Positions 16,487-24,841 of a stretch of DNA of 64,000 nucleotides are shown piece by piece. The DNA lies in the NCBI RefSeq assembly GCF_000148525.1, contig NZ_AEDU01000014.1, positions 20,882-84,881 of the forward strand, given 5' to 3'. Source of the stretch: Streptococcus mitis SK564 (lineage in GTDB: Bacteria > Bacillota > Bacilli > Lactobacillales > Streptococcaceae). Under the pieces are notes generated by a model. It had not been told where the DNA came from and ran no database searches. It saw only the letters and a list, made by a program, of their open reading frames with translations. The translations under genes and the position numbers were made by a program. Numbering within the stretch: position 1 is the stretch's first letter; every line of letters begins with the position of its first letter.

Positions 16487-16960
16487 CTATTTGTCAATCA
16501 ATTTTTTCATGTAAATCATATCCATACCTTCTTTTTCAGGCTCGGTATGAGTTTGACGGTAACCATTTTTCTCATAAAAGGCGACCATCCCCGTGTCCTG
16601 TAATACCGTACACAAATCCCACTGCTTAATCGTAGGAAATTCCTTTTCCAGCAATTCCAATCCTTCAGAACCATAACCTTTTCCTTGATACTGGGGCAAA
16701 ATTGCCGCTGTTCCCAACCAAGCTTTCGTTAACTCGTCATTGGTCTGAATTCGTAAAAAACCAATATTTTCTTCATCTTCTTTCACAAAGTAGTAGTAGC
16801 TATTAGGACGTTCTGCTAGTTTCCACTTGATTCGTTCACGGTCCTCCAGATAAGGATCATATTCATCTTGGTATTTGTCATAAACAGCCTTAAAGCTAGC
16901 TCTTTGAATCGCAATGATGGTCTCCAAATCCTCTGCTCCTGCTCGTTCAATTCTTATCAT
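16487..16960 (-). CDS. GNAT family N-acetyltransferase
   Basis: 157 residues. The acetyl-CoA loop QYQGKGYGSEGLELL and the C-terminal FYEKNGYRQTH pattern are standard GNAT features. Substrate is not predictable. The start overlaps the NUDIX stop by four bases (ATGA), with GGAGGAAAG upstream, so it belongs to the DUF3013-NUDIX-GNAT operon. An eight-base inverted repeat (16454-16478) lies after the gene but lacks a T run. Confidence 0.9.
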   Translation of the reverse strand: MIRIERAGAEDLETIIAIQRASFKAVYDKYQDEYDPYLEDRERIKWKLAERPNSYYYFVKEDEENIGFLRIQTNDELTKAWLGTAAILPQYQGKGYGSEGLELLEKEFPTIKQWDLCTVLQDTGMVAFYEKNGYRQTHTEPEKEGMDMIYMKKLIDK

Positions 16961-17385
16961 AAACTTTCCTCCAAATAATCCCTCAATCTACCCTGCAACT
17001 GAGGTACAACTTGACTGGAGCTAAGAAATTCCTCAACATTCATCAGCTGATATCCCTGTCCTTCATCACCAAATACGATACTGTCAAACTGGACCTGTGT
17101 CAACAGACCGACTAGAAATATAGATTGTTTATCCGTAAAAAGCATACTTGGATAAACCTTACTCCATAGCAGACAATCCTCAGTCAGATGAATGCCCAGT
17201 TCTTCATAAACTTCACGCGCCACACACTCAAAAGGACTTTCATCCCCCTCTCGTCCTCCACCTGGCAGTTCCCACATATTGGGCCAGGGAATGCTTGCCT
17301 TATCATCGCGTAAGATAGTCAAAAGCTTATCCCCACAAAACAAAGCAATCTTACAGCCTGTGAAATCAGAAATCTCTATTTCCAT
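16957..17385 (-). CDS. NUDIX hydrolase
   Basis: 142 residues with the Nudix box reading GGGREGDESPFECVAREVYE then ELGI, whose glutamates bind the divalent metal. It should hydrolyse a nucleoside diphosphate linked to another moiety; the substrate cannot be read from sequence. AGGAG precedes the ATG at 17385, and the gene overlaps the downstream GNAT gene by four bases. Confidence 0.92.
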   Translation of the reverse strand: MEIEISDFTGCKIALFCGDKLLTILRDDKASIPWPNMWELPGGGREGDESPFECVAREVYEELGIHLTEDCLLWSKVYPSMLFTDKQSIFLVGLLTQVQFDSIVFGDEGQGYQLMNVEEFLSSSQVVPQLQGRLRDYLEESL

Positions 17386-17394
17386 GTCAAACTC

Positions 17395-17865
17395 CTAATA
17401 TCTCGGATAAGGATAAAATTCTCCTTCTTCCAAGCCAACTTTTCCTTCTTCAAAGACTTCTTGGTTCCATTCCATGACGAATTCTTCTGCTTCTGGGTCT
17501 TCCAAAAAGTCCATAAGGGCATCTAGCCCAACCTCCGCAGTATCTTTGAGGAAAAGGGCAAAATAAGCTAAAAATTCGCGAGAAAATCCTTTTTTAGGTA
17601 GGTAAGGAATGACCGTCAAATAGTCTTCCTCATTGACGGTTGACTTGACAGGATTGTAAAAAAGCACTGCTTCTTCAAAGAGAATGTCGTCTGATGAAAC
17701 CTCTCCATCTTCATCCACCATCTCCACACCTGCAGCATTTTGCGCTTCCAATAAAAAGCTCACTTCTACCGCGTGGTTGCGCTTGTCCCAACTAATCTCA
17801 AAGTCAAAGGGAAAATTCTTGTCCAACTCTTCCTCTAAAACATCTAAAAATCCGTATGTTGCCAT
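17395..17865 (-). CDS. DUF3013 family protein
   Basis: 156 residues, very acidic (about a quarter Asp/Glu), soluble, ending in the aromatic tail EFYPYPRY. I recognise the streptococcal/lactococcal DUF3013 family, which has no known function. AGAGGACAAA precedes the ATG at 17865. First gene of a three-gene unit with the NUDIX and GNAT genes. Confidence 0.85.
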   Translation of the reverse strand: MATYGFLDVLEEELDKNFPFDFEISWDKRNHAVEVSFLLEAQNAAGVEMVDEDGEVSSDDILFEEAVLFYNPVKSTVNEEDYLTVIPYLPKKGFSREFLAYFALFLKDTAEVGLDALMDFLEDPEAEEFVMEWNQEVFEEGKVGLEEGEFYPYPRY

Positions 17866-18048
17866 TTTGTCCTCTTTCTATGCGACTCTTAAATCGCCCC
17901 GATTGCTCGGAAATATGCTAAAATAGATACTACCATCTTACCACAAAATTATTTTATGTCCTAATTATACCATATTACCTCATTTAAACCCTTGGTATTA
18001 GTGATTTTCTTAACAGTCTGATTTCTTCATTTCTCATAAAAATCAACA

Positions 18049-18069
18049 TAAAAAGCCCTCGAAAGGGCT
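18049..18069 (-). terminator. Terminator of the hicAB operon
   Basis: On the minus strand AGCCCT-TTCG-AGGGCT (18069-18054) is followed by TTTTTA; a tight stem with a stable UUCG-type tetraloop about 85 bases after the hicB stop. Confidence 0.88.
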
Positions 18070-18155
18070 AGCAAATCTATAGGATCAATAGACAAGTAAC
18101 CAGCACAATTAGATGTGCTTTTTTATTGGCCATTCCCACGATGTCACACTTAATC

Positions 18156-18608
18156 TTATGCTTGTATTTTCTTATCTGCAATAGCGTCTGTCAAAGTCTG
18201 AGAAAAGTTAAGTCCCATTTCTCGTCCCAACTTATCTGCCCATCTTGGTATGGTCAAGGTCTTTTTAATGGGTTCCTGACTTCCTAAGTACTCTGATACA
18301 TCAACAGATACCATAGAAATAAAAGATTTATCAAGGTCATAGGTTGACACGAAATCTTCATCATCTTTAAAAGGATCATTATCAATTAAAGACAAGCTAT
18401 TGATATCTGACGGCTGGGGCAAATCTCCATCATTCTCTATCAAATCTGCAACAGTTATGCCTAACCACTCTGAACCCATAGCCAGAGCCTCAGAAATCCC
18501 CTCTCCTTGTGTAGCTGAGTATTCAAAATCCGGGAAATGGACAAAATAAGTCGCTTCTGCTCCGTCTGTATCGTCATAATAAAATAAAGCTGGATACGTC
18601 ACTAACAT
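18156..18608 (-). CDS. hicB: HicB family antitoxin
   Basis: 150 residues. The N-terminal HicB fold shows the degraded RNase-H-like pattern YFVHFPDFEYSATQGEGISEAL; a C-terminal ribbon or helix DNA-binding part follows (LTIPRWADKLGREMGLNFSQ). It should neutralise HicA and autoregulate the operon. GGAGGTAG lies upstream of the ATG at 18608. Downstream of hicA in the usual toxin-first order, with a matching operator at 18858-18870. Confidence 0.9.
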   Translation of the reverse strand: MLVTYPALFYYDDTDGAEATYFVHFPDFEYSATQGEGISEALAMGSEWLGITVADLIENDGDLPQPSDINSLSLIDNDPFKDDEDFVSTYDLDKSFISMVSVDVSEYLGSQEPIKKTLTIPRWADKLGREMGLNFSQTLTDAIADKKIQA

Positions 18609-18644
18609 CTCACTACCTCCATATCAAAAAGCAGGGGCTGAATT

Positions 18645-18824
18645 TTACAACCCAGCTTGCTTTCTTATCCCTCTTTCAGTGTACTTATTCAGCTCACCAT
18701 GAGGGATTGTGATAGGTCTTTCCCCTTGCTTCTCCATTTTAATATGGGAACCTTTACCGCCTCTAGTCTTTATCCAACCATGAGCCGTAAGGAGTTTAAC
18801 CATCTCTTTTTGTGTCATAGGCAT
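18645..18824 (-). CDS. hicA: HicA family mRNA interferase toxin
   Basis: 59 residues, normal HicA length. The double-stranded RNA-binding-like fold shows catalytic His27 in GGKGSHIKM and the tail TIPHGELNKYTERGIRKQAG. HicA cleaves mRNA when free of HicB. GGAGG precedes the ATG at 18824; a second ATG two codons later is an alternative start. The key His is present, so the toxin looks intact. Confidence 0.92.
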   Translation of the reverse strand: MPMTQKEMVKLLTAHGWIKTRGGKGSHIKMEKQGERPITIPHGELNKYTERGIRKQAGL

Positions 18825-18849
18825 AGCGCTTTTACCTCCTGACAACACC

Positions 18850-18878
18850 ATTATAACACGTGCTACACGTATTGTAAA
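18850..18878 (-). promoter_or_regulatory. hicAB promoter with operator in the spacer
   Basis: Minus strand TTTACA (18878-18873) and TATAAT (18855-18850) are 17 bases apart. Inside the spacer lies a perfect palindrome ACGTG-CTA-CACGT (18858-18870). An operator between -35 and -10 is what HicB autorepression would need. Confidence 0.85.
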
Positions 18879-18959
18879 GGAGTAATACTTATTATTCTCT
18901 TATATATAAAACCCCTAGATGTGGTTCTAAGGGAAGCCAATTTATTCATACCTATTTTT

Positions 18960-19199
18960 CTAATGAGTAGTAAAAACTGCTTCTTTATCGAGCAATTCAT
19001 AATCTGTATAGTCAATTGTAAAAGTATCTCGATCTAAGACAGATTGAGGCAGAGTTGAATGAATCATAGGAACACTGCGTACTCTATATTTTTTATCTCC
19101 AGTTTTTACAAACTGATACTCTTCGAAATCAGGATTTTCAACAGTTATCACAAGGAGACGATTTACTACTTTAAAAACATCAATTATTCTATTTTTCAT
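18960..19199 (-). CDS. Hypothetical protein
   Basis: 79 residues, soluble, no recognised domain. The N-terminus reads MKNRIIDVFKVVNRLLVI, followed by short alternating strands. It overlaps the preceding gene (19189-19410) by 11 bases on the same strand, so the two are one transcription unit. It lies between hicA and rarA, in a region that looks accessory. No function is suggested. Confidence 0.55.
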   Translation of the reverse strand: MKNRIIDVFKVVNRLLVITVENPDFEEYQFVKTGDKKYRVRSVPMIHSTLPQSVLDRDTFTIDYTDYELLDKEAVFTTH

Positions 19200-19410
19200 A
19201 TTTTTTCAACCCATTATTAGAATGAACTTCTTGGTAAGCAAAATCAAGTTTAGATTTAATGTTTTCGTACAAATCTAAAATCTCTTTTGGAGTGTCTTCC
19301 CGGAAGAAAAATTGTCTTTTTCCTGAGATAACTTGATCACTAAGAATCCAATGTCGAATTTGTTTTGTAAAAATCAAAATTTCCTGACTTGGTAATTCCA
19401 TTCTTTCCAT
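19189..19410 (-). CDS. Hypothetical protein with triplicated ribosome-binding segment
   Basis: 73 residues, rich in charged and aromatic residues, no recognised domain. The ATG at 19410 is preceded on the minus strand by three tandem 13-base copies of GAGGTGATAAGAA, the nearest ending right at the start codon, so each AGGTGA can act as a ribosome site at a different distance. It overlaps the next gene by 11 bases. Probably a real two-gene unit, though of unknown role. Confidence 0.55.
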   Translation of the reverse strand: MERMELPSQEILIFTKQIRHWILSDQVISGKRQFFFREDTPKEILDLYENIKSKLDFAYQEVHSNNGLKKYEK

Positions 19411-19449
19411 TTCTTATCACCTCTTCTTATCACCTCTTCTTATCACCTC
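19411..19449 (-). repeat. Three tandem 13-base repeats forming the ribosome-binding region
   Basis: TTCTTATCACCTC on the plus strand occurs three times head to tail (19411, 19424, 19437), immediately upstream of the start codon at 19410. Each unit reads as a Shine-Dalgarno sequence on the minus strand. Confidence 0.95.
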
Positions 19450-19743
19450 TCTTTTCATTATAGTTCATGCAATAACATTTAGCAATATTATTTCTCAATT
19501 CAGCAATTCCACTTCTTTAGGCTCAACTATCATATTTTGAATTTTAAGAGAAATCCATTCTCTCATGCTGATGCCTCTCCTCATTAAATTAAATAGTCAA
19601 AAAGATTCTATCTCACACCCTGAATATTACAAAACCATTGAAATATCACAACTAATAGGCTAGAATGGACATAGTAAGATATATTAGATGAGTCATTCTA
19701 CTCAAAAAATATGACACTAAAATCCACATTAGAAAGGACTGCT

Positions 19744-21015
19744 ATGCCAGATAATCTCGCGCTTCGCATGCGCCCTAAAACTATTGACCAGGTCATCGGT
19801 CAGGAGCATCTGGTCGGACCTGGAAAAATCATCCGCCGCATGGTGGAAGCCAACCGCCTGTCCTCCATGATTCTTTATGGACCTCCTGGAATAGGCAAAA
19901 CCAGTATTGCCTCTGCCATCGCAGGGACTACTAAGTATGCCTTTCGAACTTTCAATGCGACAGTTGATAGTAAAAAGCGACTTCAAGAAATTGCGGAAGA
20001 GGCTAAATTCTCTGGTGGTCTCGTCCTATTACTAGACGAGATTCATAGACTAGATAAAACCAAGCAAGACTTCCTCTTGCCTCTCTTGGAAAGTGGACTG
20101 GTCATCATGATTGGCGCTACGACTGAAAATCCTTTCTTTTCTGTCACTCCTGCCATTCGTAGCCGTGTTCAAATTTTTGAGTTGGAACCTCTGTCTAACC
20201 AAGACGTCAAAGAGGCTCTTCAGATAGCTCTAAACAACCCTGAACGTGGTTTTGATTTTCCAGTAGAACTAGATGAGGATGCGCTGGACTTCATTGCCAC
20301 CTCTACAAACGGAGACCTTCGCTCTGCCTTCAACTCACTGGACTTGGCTGTTCTTTCTACCCCTGAGAATGATAAGGGAATCCGCCATATCACTCTAGAC
20401 GTCATGAAAAATAGCCTGCAGCGGAGCTACATCACTATGGATAAGGATGGAGATGGCCACTATGATGTTCTCTCAGCCCTGCAAAAGTCTATCCGTGGCT
20501 CAGATGTTGATGCCAGTCTTCACTATGCTGCCCGCTTGATTGAGGCTGGTGATTTACCAAGTCTCGCTCGTCGTTTGACTGTTATCGCTTATGAAGATAT
20601 CGGTTTGGCCAACCCTGAAGCCCAGATTCATACCGTGACTGCTCTGGATGCTGCACAAAGGATTGGTTTCCCAGAAGCCCGCATTCTCATTGCCAATGTC
20701 GTCATTGATTTGGCCCTTTCTCCAAAATCCAACTCAGCCTATGTAGCTATGGACAAGGCACTTGCTGACCTCAAAACATCAGGGCACTTGCCTATTCCGC
20801 GACACCTGCGTGATGGGCACTACAGTGGAAGCAAGGAACTGGGGAATGCCCAAGACTATCTCTATCCACACAACTATCCTGGAAATTGGGTCAAGCAATA
20901 CTATCTGCCAGAAAAAATTCGTAATCATCACTATTTCCAAGCAGAAGATACTGGTAAATATGAACGAGCTCTGGCTCAAAGAAAGGAAGCCATCGACCGT
21001 TTGCGAAAAATCTGA
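19744..21015 (+). CDS. rarA: Replication-associated recombination protein A (RarA/MgsA)
   Basis: 423 residues. AAA+ ATPase with Walker A GPPGIGKTS near 46-54, Walker B LLLDEIHRL, sensor ATTENPFF and the C-terminal tetramerisation region with GHYSGSKELG. RarA acts at stalled replication forks with SSB and RecA. I chose ATG 19744 (MPDNLALRMRP), preceded by AAAGGA, as the family start. The 6S RNA and tRNA-Lys genes follow on the same strand but with their own promoter. Confidence 0.95.
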   Translation: MPDNLALRMRPKTIDQVIGQEHLVGPGKIIRRMVEANRLSSMILYGPPGIGKTSIASAIAGTTKYAFRTFNATVDSKKRLQEIAEEAKFSGGLVLLLDEIHRLDKTKQDFLLPLLESGLVIMIGATTENPFFSVTPAIRSRVQIFELEPLSNQDVKEALQIALNNPERGFDFPVELDEDALDFIATSTNGDLRSAFNSLDLAVLSTPENDKGIRHITLDVMKNSLQRSYITMDKDGDGHYDVLSALQKSIRGSDVDASLHYAARLIEAGDLPSLARRLTVIAYEDIGLANPEAQIHTVTALDAAQRIGFPEARILIANVVIDLALSPKSNSAYVAMDKALADLKTSGHLPIPRHLRDGHYSGSKELGNAQDYLYPHNYPGNWVKQYYLPEKIRNHHYFQAEDTGKYERALAQRKEAIDRLRKI

Positions 21016-21044
21016 AATCCTTTTCAAAAAATTGCACTTTCCTC

Positions 21045-21072
21045 TTGATTTTTTTTGAAAAAGTGGTATCAT
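21045..21072 (+). promoter_or_regulatory. Promoter of 6S RNA
   Basis: TTGATT (21045-21050) and TATCAT (21067-21072) with a 16-base spacer, placing the start near 21079, just before the closing stem of the RNA. Confidence 0.65.
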
Positions 21073-21078
21073 ATAAAC

Positions 21079-21275
21079 ATAGAAACGCTGTGGTGTACGA
21101 CTTCACACTTAAGTGTTGACCGACTATTTTTTGTATTATTAGGGAAACAAAAGTCTTCTAACAGCATGTAGGCCGTCTCACACGGAAACAGCTTCAGTTA
21201 GAGCGAGTTGCCCACCTGCTTAATTGCGCGGGTTCAATACAAACCGTGAAGTTTCGGCACCAATACAGCTTTTTA
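21079..21275 (+). ncRNA. ssrS: 6S RNA
   Basis: A non-coding stretch of about 195 bases whose ends pair as a long interrupted closing stem: GCTGT with ACAGC, GGTG with CACC, and CGACTTCAC with GTGAAGTTTCG. A large internal bulge flanked by further stems lies between, and the RNA ends in a T run after ACAGC. This is the promoter-mimic architecture of 6S RNA, which binds housekeeping RNA polymerase. Its place between rarA and tRNA-Lys agrees with what I recall of pneumococcal 6S RNA. Ends are approximate. Confidence 0.8.
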
Positions 21276-21278
21276 TTC

Positions 21279-21351
21279 GCCTCCTTAGCTCAGCTGGCAG
21301 AGCAGCGGACTCTTAATCCGTGGGTCACAGGTTCGATCCCTGTAGGGGGCA
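21279..21351 (+). tRNA. tRNA-Lys (CTT)
   Basis: 73-base cloverleaf. The acceptor GCCTCCT pairs with AGGGGGC, the D arm is AGCTCAGCTGGCAGAGC, the anticodon loop CTCTTAA reads CTT, and the T arm CAGGTTCGATCCCTG is canonical. Discriminator A; CCA is not encoded. It starts directly after 6S RNA and may share its transcript. Confidence 0.95.
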
Positions 21352-21376
21352 TCTAAATACAACAGGAAAAGCCTTG
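21350..21376 (+). repeat. Left copy of a 27-base direct repeat at the tRNA-Lys 3' end
   Basis: It starts at the last two bases of tRNA-Lys (CATCTAAATAC...) and runs into the terminator stem (AAAAGCCTTG). 25 of 27 bases are identical to 25042-25068. The copies enclose the Rrf2/oxidoreductase/hydrolase/SDR cassette. Confidence 0.85.
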
Positions 21377-21391
21377 TAATAAGGCTTTTTT
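21367..21391 (+). terminator. Terminator after tRNA-Lys
   Basis: AAAAGCCTT pairs with AAGGCTTTT around GTAAT, followed by more Ts. Confidence 0.92.
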
Positions 21392-21549
21392 GTGTATCTG
21401 TTCTACTTTTGGTCAACCAATGGATAGGAATGTAATCATTTTATGAACACCCCTTCCAAATCTATCTAATCTGATGGCATTCTTCAAAAAAATTTTTTAA
21501 AATTTAACACAAAAGTCTTGCTTTTCTTTTAATTTATGCTATACTTGTT

Positions 21550-21566
21550 CTTGTATCTAATACAAG
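21550..21566 (+). promoter_or_regulatory. Rrf2-type operator upstream of the regulator gene
   Basis: Perfect inverted repeat CTTGTAT-CTA-ATACAAG directly downstream of a TATACT -10 (21540-21545). The same palindrome recurs at 22052-22076. Confidence 0.82.
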
Positions 21567-21585
21567 TTTATAAAAAGGAGTTCAG

Positions 21586-21996
21586 ATGGATACAAAATTT
21601 TCAGTAGCCTTACACATCCTAACAATGATTAGCGAGAGTAAGGAAACCTTAAGTTCTCAAGCACTAGCTATTAGTGTTGGGACTAACGCTAGTTACATTC
21701 GAAAGGTGATTGCCTTATTGAAAAATGCAGATTTGATTCATTCCCAGCAAGGAAAAACAGGCTATCAACTCAGTAAGTCTCCAAAGAAAATAACTTTACT
21801 AGAGATCTACTATGCTACTCAAGAAATCAAGCATATCAGTTTATTTCCTGTTCATCAAAATAGTAATCCCGATTGTCCCGTTGGAAAACATATCCAAGGA
21901 GCAGTTTCACCGCTTTTCGCTAGTGCCGAATCTCAATTAGAGAAGGAATTAGCAAATCAAACTTTAGAAGATGTCATTGACAATCTATATAAATAA
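21586..21996 (+). CDS. Rrf2 family transcriptional regulator
   Basis: 136 residues. An N-terminal winged helix (recognition region GTNASYIRKVIALLKNADLI) is followed by a short dimerisation tail. Only one cysteine (in NPDCPVG) is visible, so the three-cysteine iron-sulfur ligand set of IscR/NsrR is absent; this resembles the cluster-free YwnA/CymR side of the family. Identical palindromes lie upstream of this gene and of the next operon, making it the probable local repressor. Confidence 0.9.
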   Translation: MDTKFSVALHILTMISESKETLSSQALAISVGTNASYIRKVIALLKNADLIHSQQGKTGYQLSKSPKKITLLEIYYATQEIKHISLFPVHQNSNPDCPVGKHIQGAVSPLFASAESQLEKELANQTLEDVIDNLYK

Positions 21997-22051
21997 TCCA
22001 AACAAGTCCGAAACTGATTTGATAGCAAGTCAGTTTTTACTAAAAACAACA

Positions 22052-22076
22052 TATACTTGTATTAGATACAAGTATA
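22052..22076 (+). promoter_or_regulatory. Rrf2-type operator upstream of the oxidoreductase operon
   Basis: Arms TATACTTGTAT and ATACAAGTATA (11 bases each, perfect) separated by TAG. The inner part matches the site at 21550-21566 with the loop reversed. Confidence 0.85.
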
Positions 22077-22109
22077 TTAAGACGTATTAAAAAAGAAAAG
22101 AGAAAACAC

Positions 22110-23114
22110 ATGAAAGCCGCACAACATACTACTTATAACAAAAACAATATCACACTGAACATCACAGAAGTCGCTAAACCAAGCATCACAGACAAAGAAG
22201 TTTTGATCAAAGTAAGCGCAGTTGGTGTTAATCCTCTGGATAACATGATTTCTAGAGGAGAAGTCAGGATGATCGTTCCTTACAAACTTCCTCAAACTGC
22301 GGGGAATGAAGTAGTCGGTATCGTTGAGGCGACAGGTAGACAAGTCAAAAATTTCAAAGTCGGAGACCGAGTTTTTGGACGTCTCCCACTCGACCAAATT
22401 GGCGCCTTTGCAGAATACGTAGCTGTCGATAGCCAAGCTTTAGCCAAGGTTCCAGACTATCTATCAGACGAGGAAGCTGCTGCTGTTCCGCTTACTGCCT
22501 TGACTATCATGCAGGCTCTTGACCTCATGGGCGCTCAAGCTGGGAAAACGATCTTTATTTCTGGTGGTACTGGAGGTGTCGGTGGAATGGCCATTCCGAT
22601 TGCCAAGGCCAAAGGTTTGAAGGTCATTACCAACGGTTCTGGAGATAGTGCTGAGCGTGTATTGAAACTAGGAGCAGATAGATTTATCGATTACAAAACA
22701 GAGGATTATACAAAAACTGTTAGCCAGGTTGATTATGTCCTCGATACCCTTGGTGGCGCTGAGACTGAAAAACAAATGTCTATCATGAAAAAAGGTGGAC
22801 AGCTTGTTTCCCTTCGTGCCATGCCAAACGGTACCTTTGCCAAACGCATGAATCTACCAAAATGGAAAGAGATTATTCTAGGCTTAGCAGGTCGCAAATT
22901 TGATAAGATGGCTGACAAATACGGCGTTCACTACCATTTTATCTTTGTAGAAAGCAATGGTGCTCAATTACAAGAGGTAGCTGACCTCTTTAGTAAATTA
23001 GAAATCAAACCCTCTATCGATACAGTTTATCCATTTGAAGAAGTGAATAGCGCCTTAGACAAAGTCGCTAATGGTCGCTCACGTGGAAAAACAGTCCTCA
23101 GCTTTAAGAAATAA
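22110..23114 (+). CDS. NAD(P)H-quinone oxidoreductase-like MDR protein
   Basis: 334 residues of the medium-chain dehydrogenase/reductase superfamily. A GroES-like N-terminal half (GDRVFGRLP) is followed by a Rossmann domain with nucleotide motif SGGTGGVGGMA. Structural zinc cysteines are not visible, which favours the zinc-free quinone reductase/enone reductase branch over alcohol dehydrogenases. AAAAGAGAAAACAC precedes the start. First gene of a three-gene unit under the Rrf2-type operator; a role in electrophile or quinone reduction is likely. Confidence 0.88.
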   Translation: MKAAQHTTYNKNNITLNITEVAKPSITDKEVLIKVSAVGVNPLDNMISRGEVRMIVPYKLPQTAGNEVVGIVEATGRQVKNFKVGDRVFGRLPLDQIGAFAEYVAVDSQALAKVPDYLSDEEAAAVPLTALTIMQALDLMGAQAGKTIFISGGTGGVGGMAIPIAKAKGLKVITNGSGDSAERVLKLGADRFIDYKTEDYTKTVSQVDYVLDTLGGAETEKQMSIMKKGGQLVSLRAMPNGTFAKRMNLPKWKEIILGLAGRKFDKMADKYGVHYHFIFVESNGAQLQEVADLFSKLEIKPSIDTVYPFEEVNSALDKVANGRSRGKTVLSFKK

Positions 23115-23127
23115 AAAGGAAAACACA

Positions 23128-23964
23128 ATGTCATATATTACTACAAAAAATCAATACATCACAGTCGACGGGAACAAAATCGCTTATCGCGAACTCAGTA
23201 AAGGCAAATCAAAACTACCTCTTCTGATGCTGGTCCATTTGGCAGCAACCCTCGACAACTGGGATCCTCAACTCTTAGACTTGATTGCTGAAAAGCACCA
23301 CGTCATTGTAGTCGATCTTCCTGGAGTTGGAGCCAGTCAGGGCAAAGTTGCTTCGACGATTCCTGGAATGGCTAAGCAGACAATTGACTTTGTAAAAGCG
23401 CTTGGTTACGATAAAATCAATCTTCTTGGCCTTTCTATGGGAGGTATGATTGCCCAAGAAATCATCCGAATAAATCCTACTCTAGTCAATCGTTTAATCT
23501 TGGCTGGAACAGGACCTCGAGGCGGAAAAGATGTCGATAAGGTAACTGGGAAAACTTTTAGTTTTATGTTTAAAGCTGGACTCGAGCGCATCGATCCTAA
23601 ACGCTATATCTTCTATAATCATGATGAACAAGGAAAAATTGAAGCTTTGAAAGTCCTAGGACGAATGGGGATGAGAACAAAGGAATTTGCGGATAAAGAC
23701 ATGAACCTACCAGGATTCCTAACTCAACTCAAAGCTATTAAACGTTGGGGAAAAGATTCGCAGGACGACCTTCAATTCATCACCCAACCAACCTTAATCG
23801 TCAATGGTGATAAGGATATGCAGGTTCCAACGGAAAATTCTTATGATATGCATGAGAAAATAAAAGATAGTAAGCTGATCATCTATCCAAATGCTGGCCA
23901 CGGTTCGATTTTCCAATATGCAGACGAATTTTCAAAAGAATTAAAAGCTTTCTTGGAGAACTAA
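23128..23964 (+). CDS. Alpha/beta hydrolase
   Basis: 278 residues. The nucleophile elbow GLSMGG puts Ser103 at the active site; the oxyanion region is VHLAATLDNWDPQ and the likely catalytic His lies in NAGHGSIF near residue 258. No signal peptide, so cytoplasmic. The ATG at 23128 has AAAAGGAAAA upstream; the frame extends 19 codons into the previous gene. One base separates it from the SDR gene. Ester or lactone hydrolysis is expected; substrate unknown. Confidence 0.88.
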   Translation: MSYITTKNQYITVDGNKIAYRELSKGKSKLPLLMLVHLAATLDNWDPQLLDLIAEKHHVIVVDLPGVGASQGKVASTIPGMAKQTIDFVKALGYDKINLLGLSMGGMIAQEIIRINPTLVNRLILAGTGPRGGKDVDKVTGKTFSFMFKAGLERIDPKRYIFYNHDEQGKIEALKVLGRMGMRTKEFADKDMNLPGFLTQLKAIKRWGKDSQDDLQFITQPTLIVNGDKDMQVPTENSYDMHEKIKDSKLIIYPNAGHGSIFQYADEFSKELKAFLEN

Positions 23965-23965
23965 T

Positions 23966-24841
23966 ATGGTCAAAACAATTCTGATTACAGGTGCTACTGA
24001 CGGTATTGGTAAACATTTGGCAAAGAAACTGGCTAGTGAAGGCCATCATGTCATCCTCCATGGTCGAAATCCTCAAAAACTTGATCTGGCGCTTCAAGAG
24101 GTTAGGGCTGTTTCCTTGAGAGGCAGAGTTTCTAGCTACCTTGCAGATTTTTCCAAATTAGACGATGTTTATCGATTTGTAGAGGAAATCAAGCGAGACT
24201 TTCAAAGTATTGATGTCTTGTTTAACAATGCAGGCCTGTATGCTGGAAAAGAACGAAAAGCGAGTTCTGAAAATGTCGAGTTGACCTTTATGTTATCTGT
24301 TCTGGTTCCCTATATTTTAACAACTGAGCTAAGTCCCTTGTTAGAAAAAGCGGCTGACGGCCGTGTCATTAATACTTCTTCCTATATGCATCATTTTGCC
24401 AAGGTCAAGGATTTAGACTTTGGATTTGAAACAAACTACAATCCTGGTTTGGCCTACAACAATTCCAAACTTTACACCATTTGGATGACACGCTATCTAA
24501 CCCGAGAGTTCTTTTTAAGAGGTTCAAATATCACTATTAATGCCTACCATCCTGGCTTGATTTCAACTAACTTAGGGAATGATTCCAGTGATGAAAAGAC
24601 GAAAAAGTCTCTCTTCGGACGCTTGATGAAGTCATTTTCCAAAAATCTAGACGAGGGAATTGAAACAAGCTACTATCTTACATTATCAGAAGAAATCACT
24701 GGTTTGACTAGCTACTATTTTGATGATAAAACTGTCAAAACAGTTTCTGAAAAAGGCTATACACTTGAAAAAGCTCAAGATTTAATCAATTACTGTAATG
24801 ATAAAATTGAGTTGTTTCAAAATAAGTCCACAATATCTTAA
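23966..24841 (+). CDS. Short-chain dehydrogenase/reductase
   Basis: 291 residues. The cofactor loop TGATDGIGKHLA, NNAG, and active-site YNNSK are all in place; Arg and Lys around residues 34-39 (HGRNPQK) suggest NADPH. The closest-looking relatives are retinol-dehydrogenase-like SDRs. Last gene of the Rrf2-controlled unit, almost touching the hydrolase gene. The 200 bases downstream are AT-rich with no gene that I can support. Confidence 0.88.
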   Translation: MVKTILITGATDGIGKHLAKKLASEGHHVILHGRNPQKLDLALQEVRAVSLRGRVSSYLADFSKLDDVYRFVEEIKRDFQSIDVLFNNAGLYAGKERKASSENVELTFMLSVLVPYILTTELSPLLEKAADGRVINTSSYMHHFAKVKDLDFGFETNYNPGLAYNNSKLYTIWMTRYLTREFFLRGSNITINAYHPGLISTNLGNDSSDEKTKKSLFGRLMKSFSKNLDEGIETSYYLTLSEEITGLTSYYFDDKTVKTVSEKGYTLEKAQDLINYCNDKIELFQNKSTIS

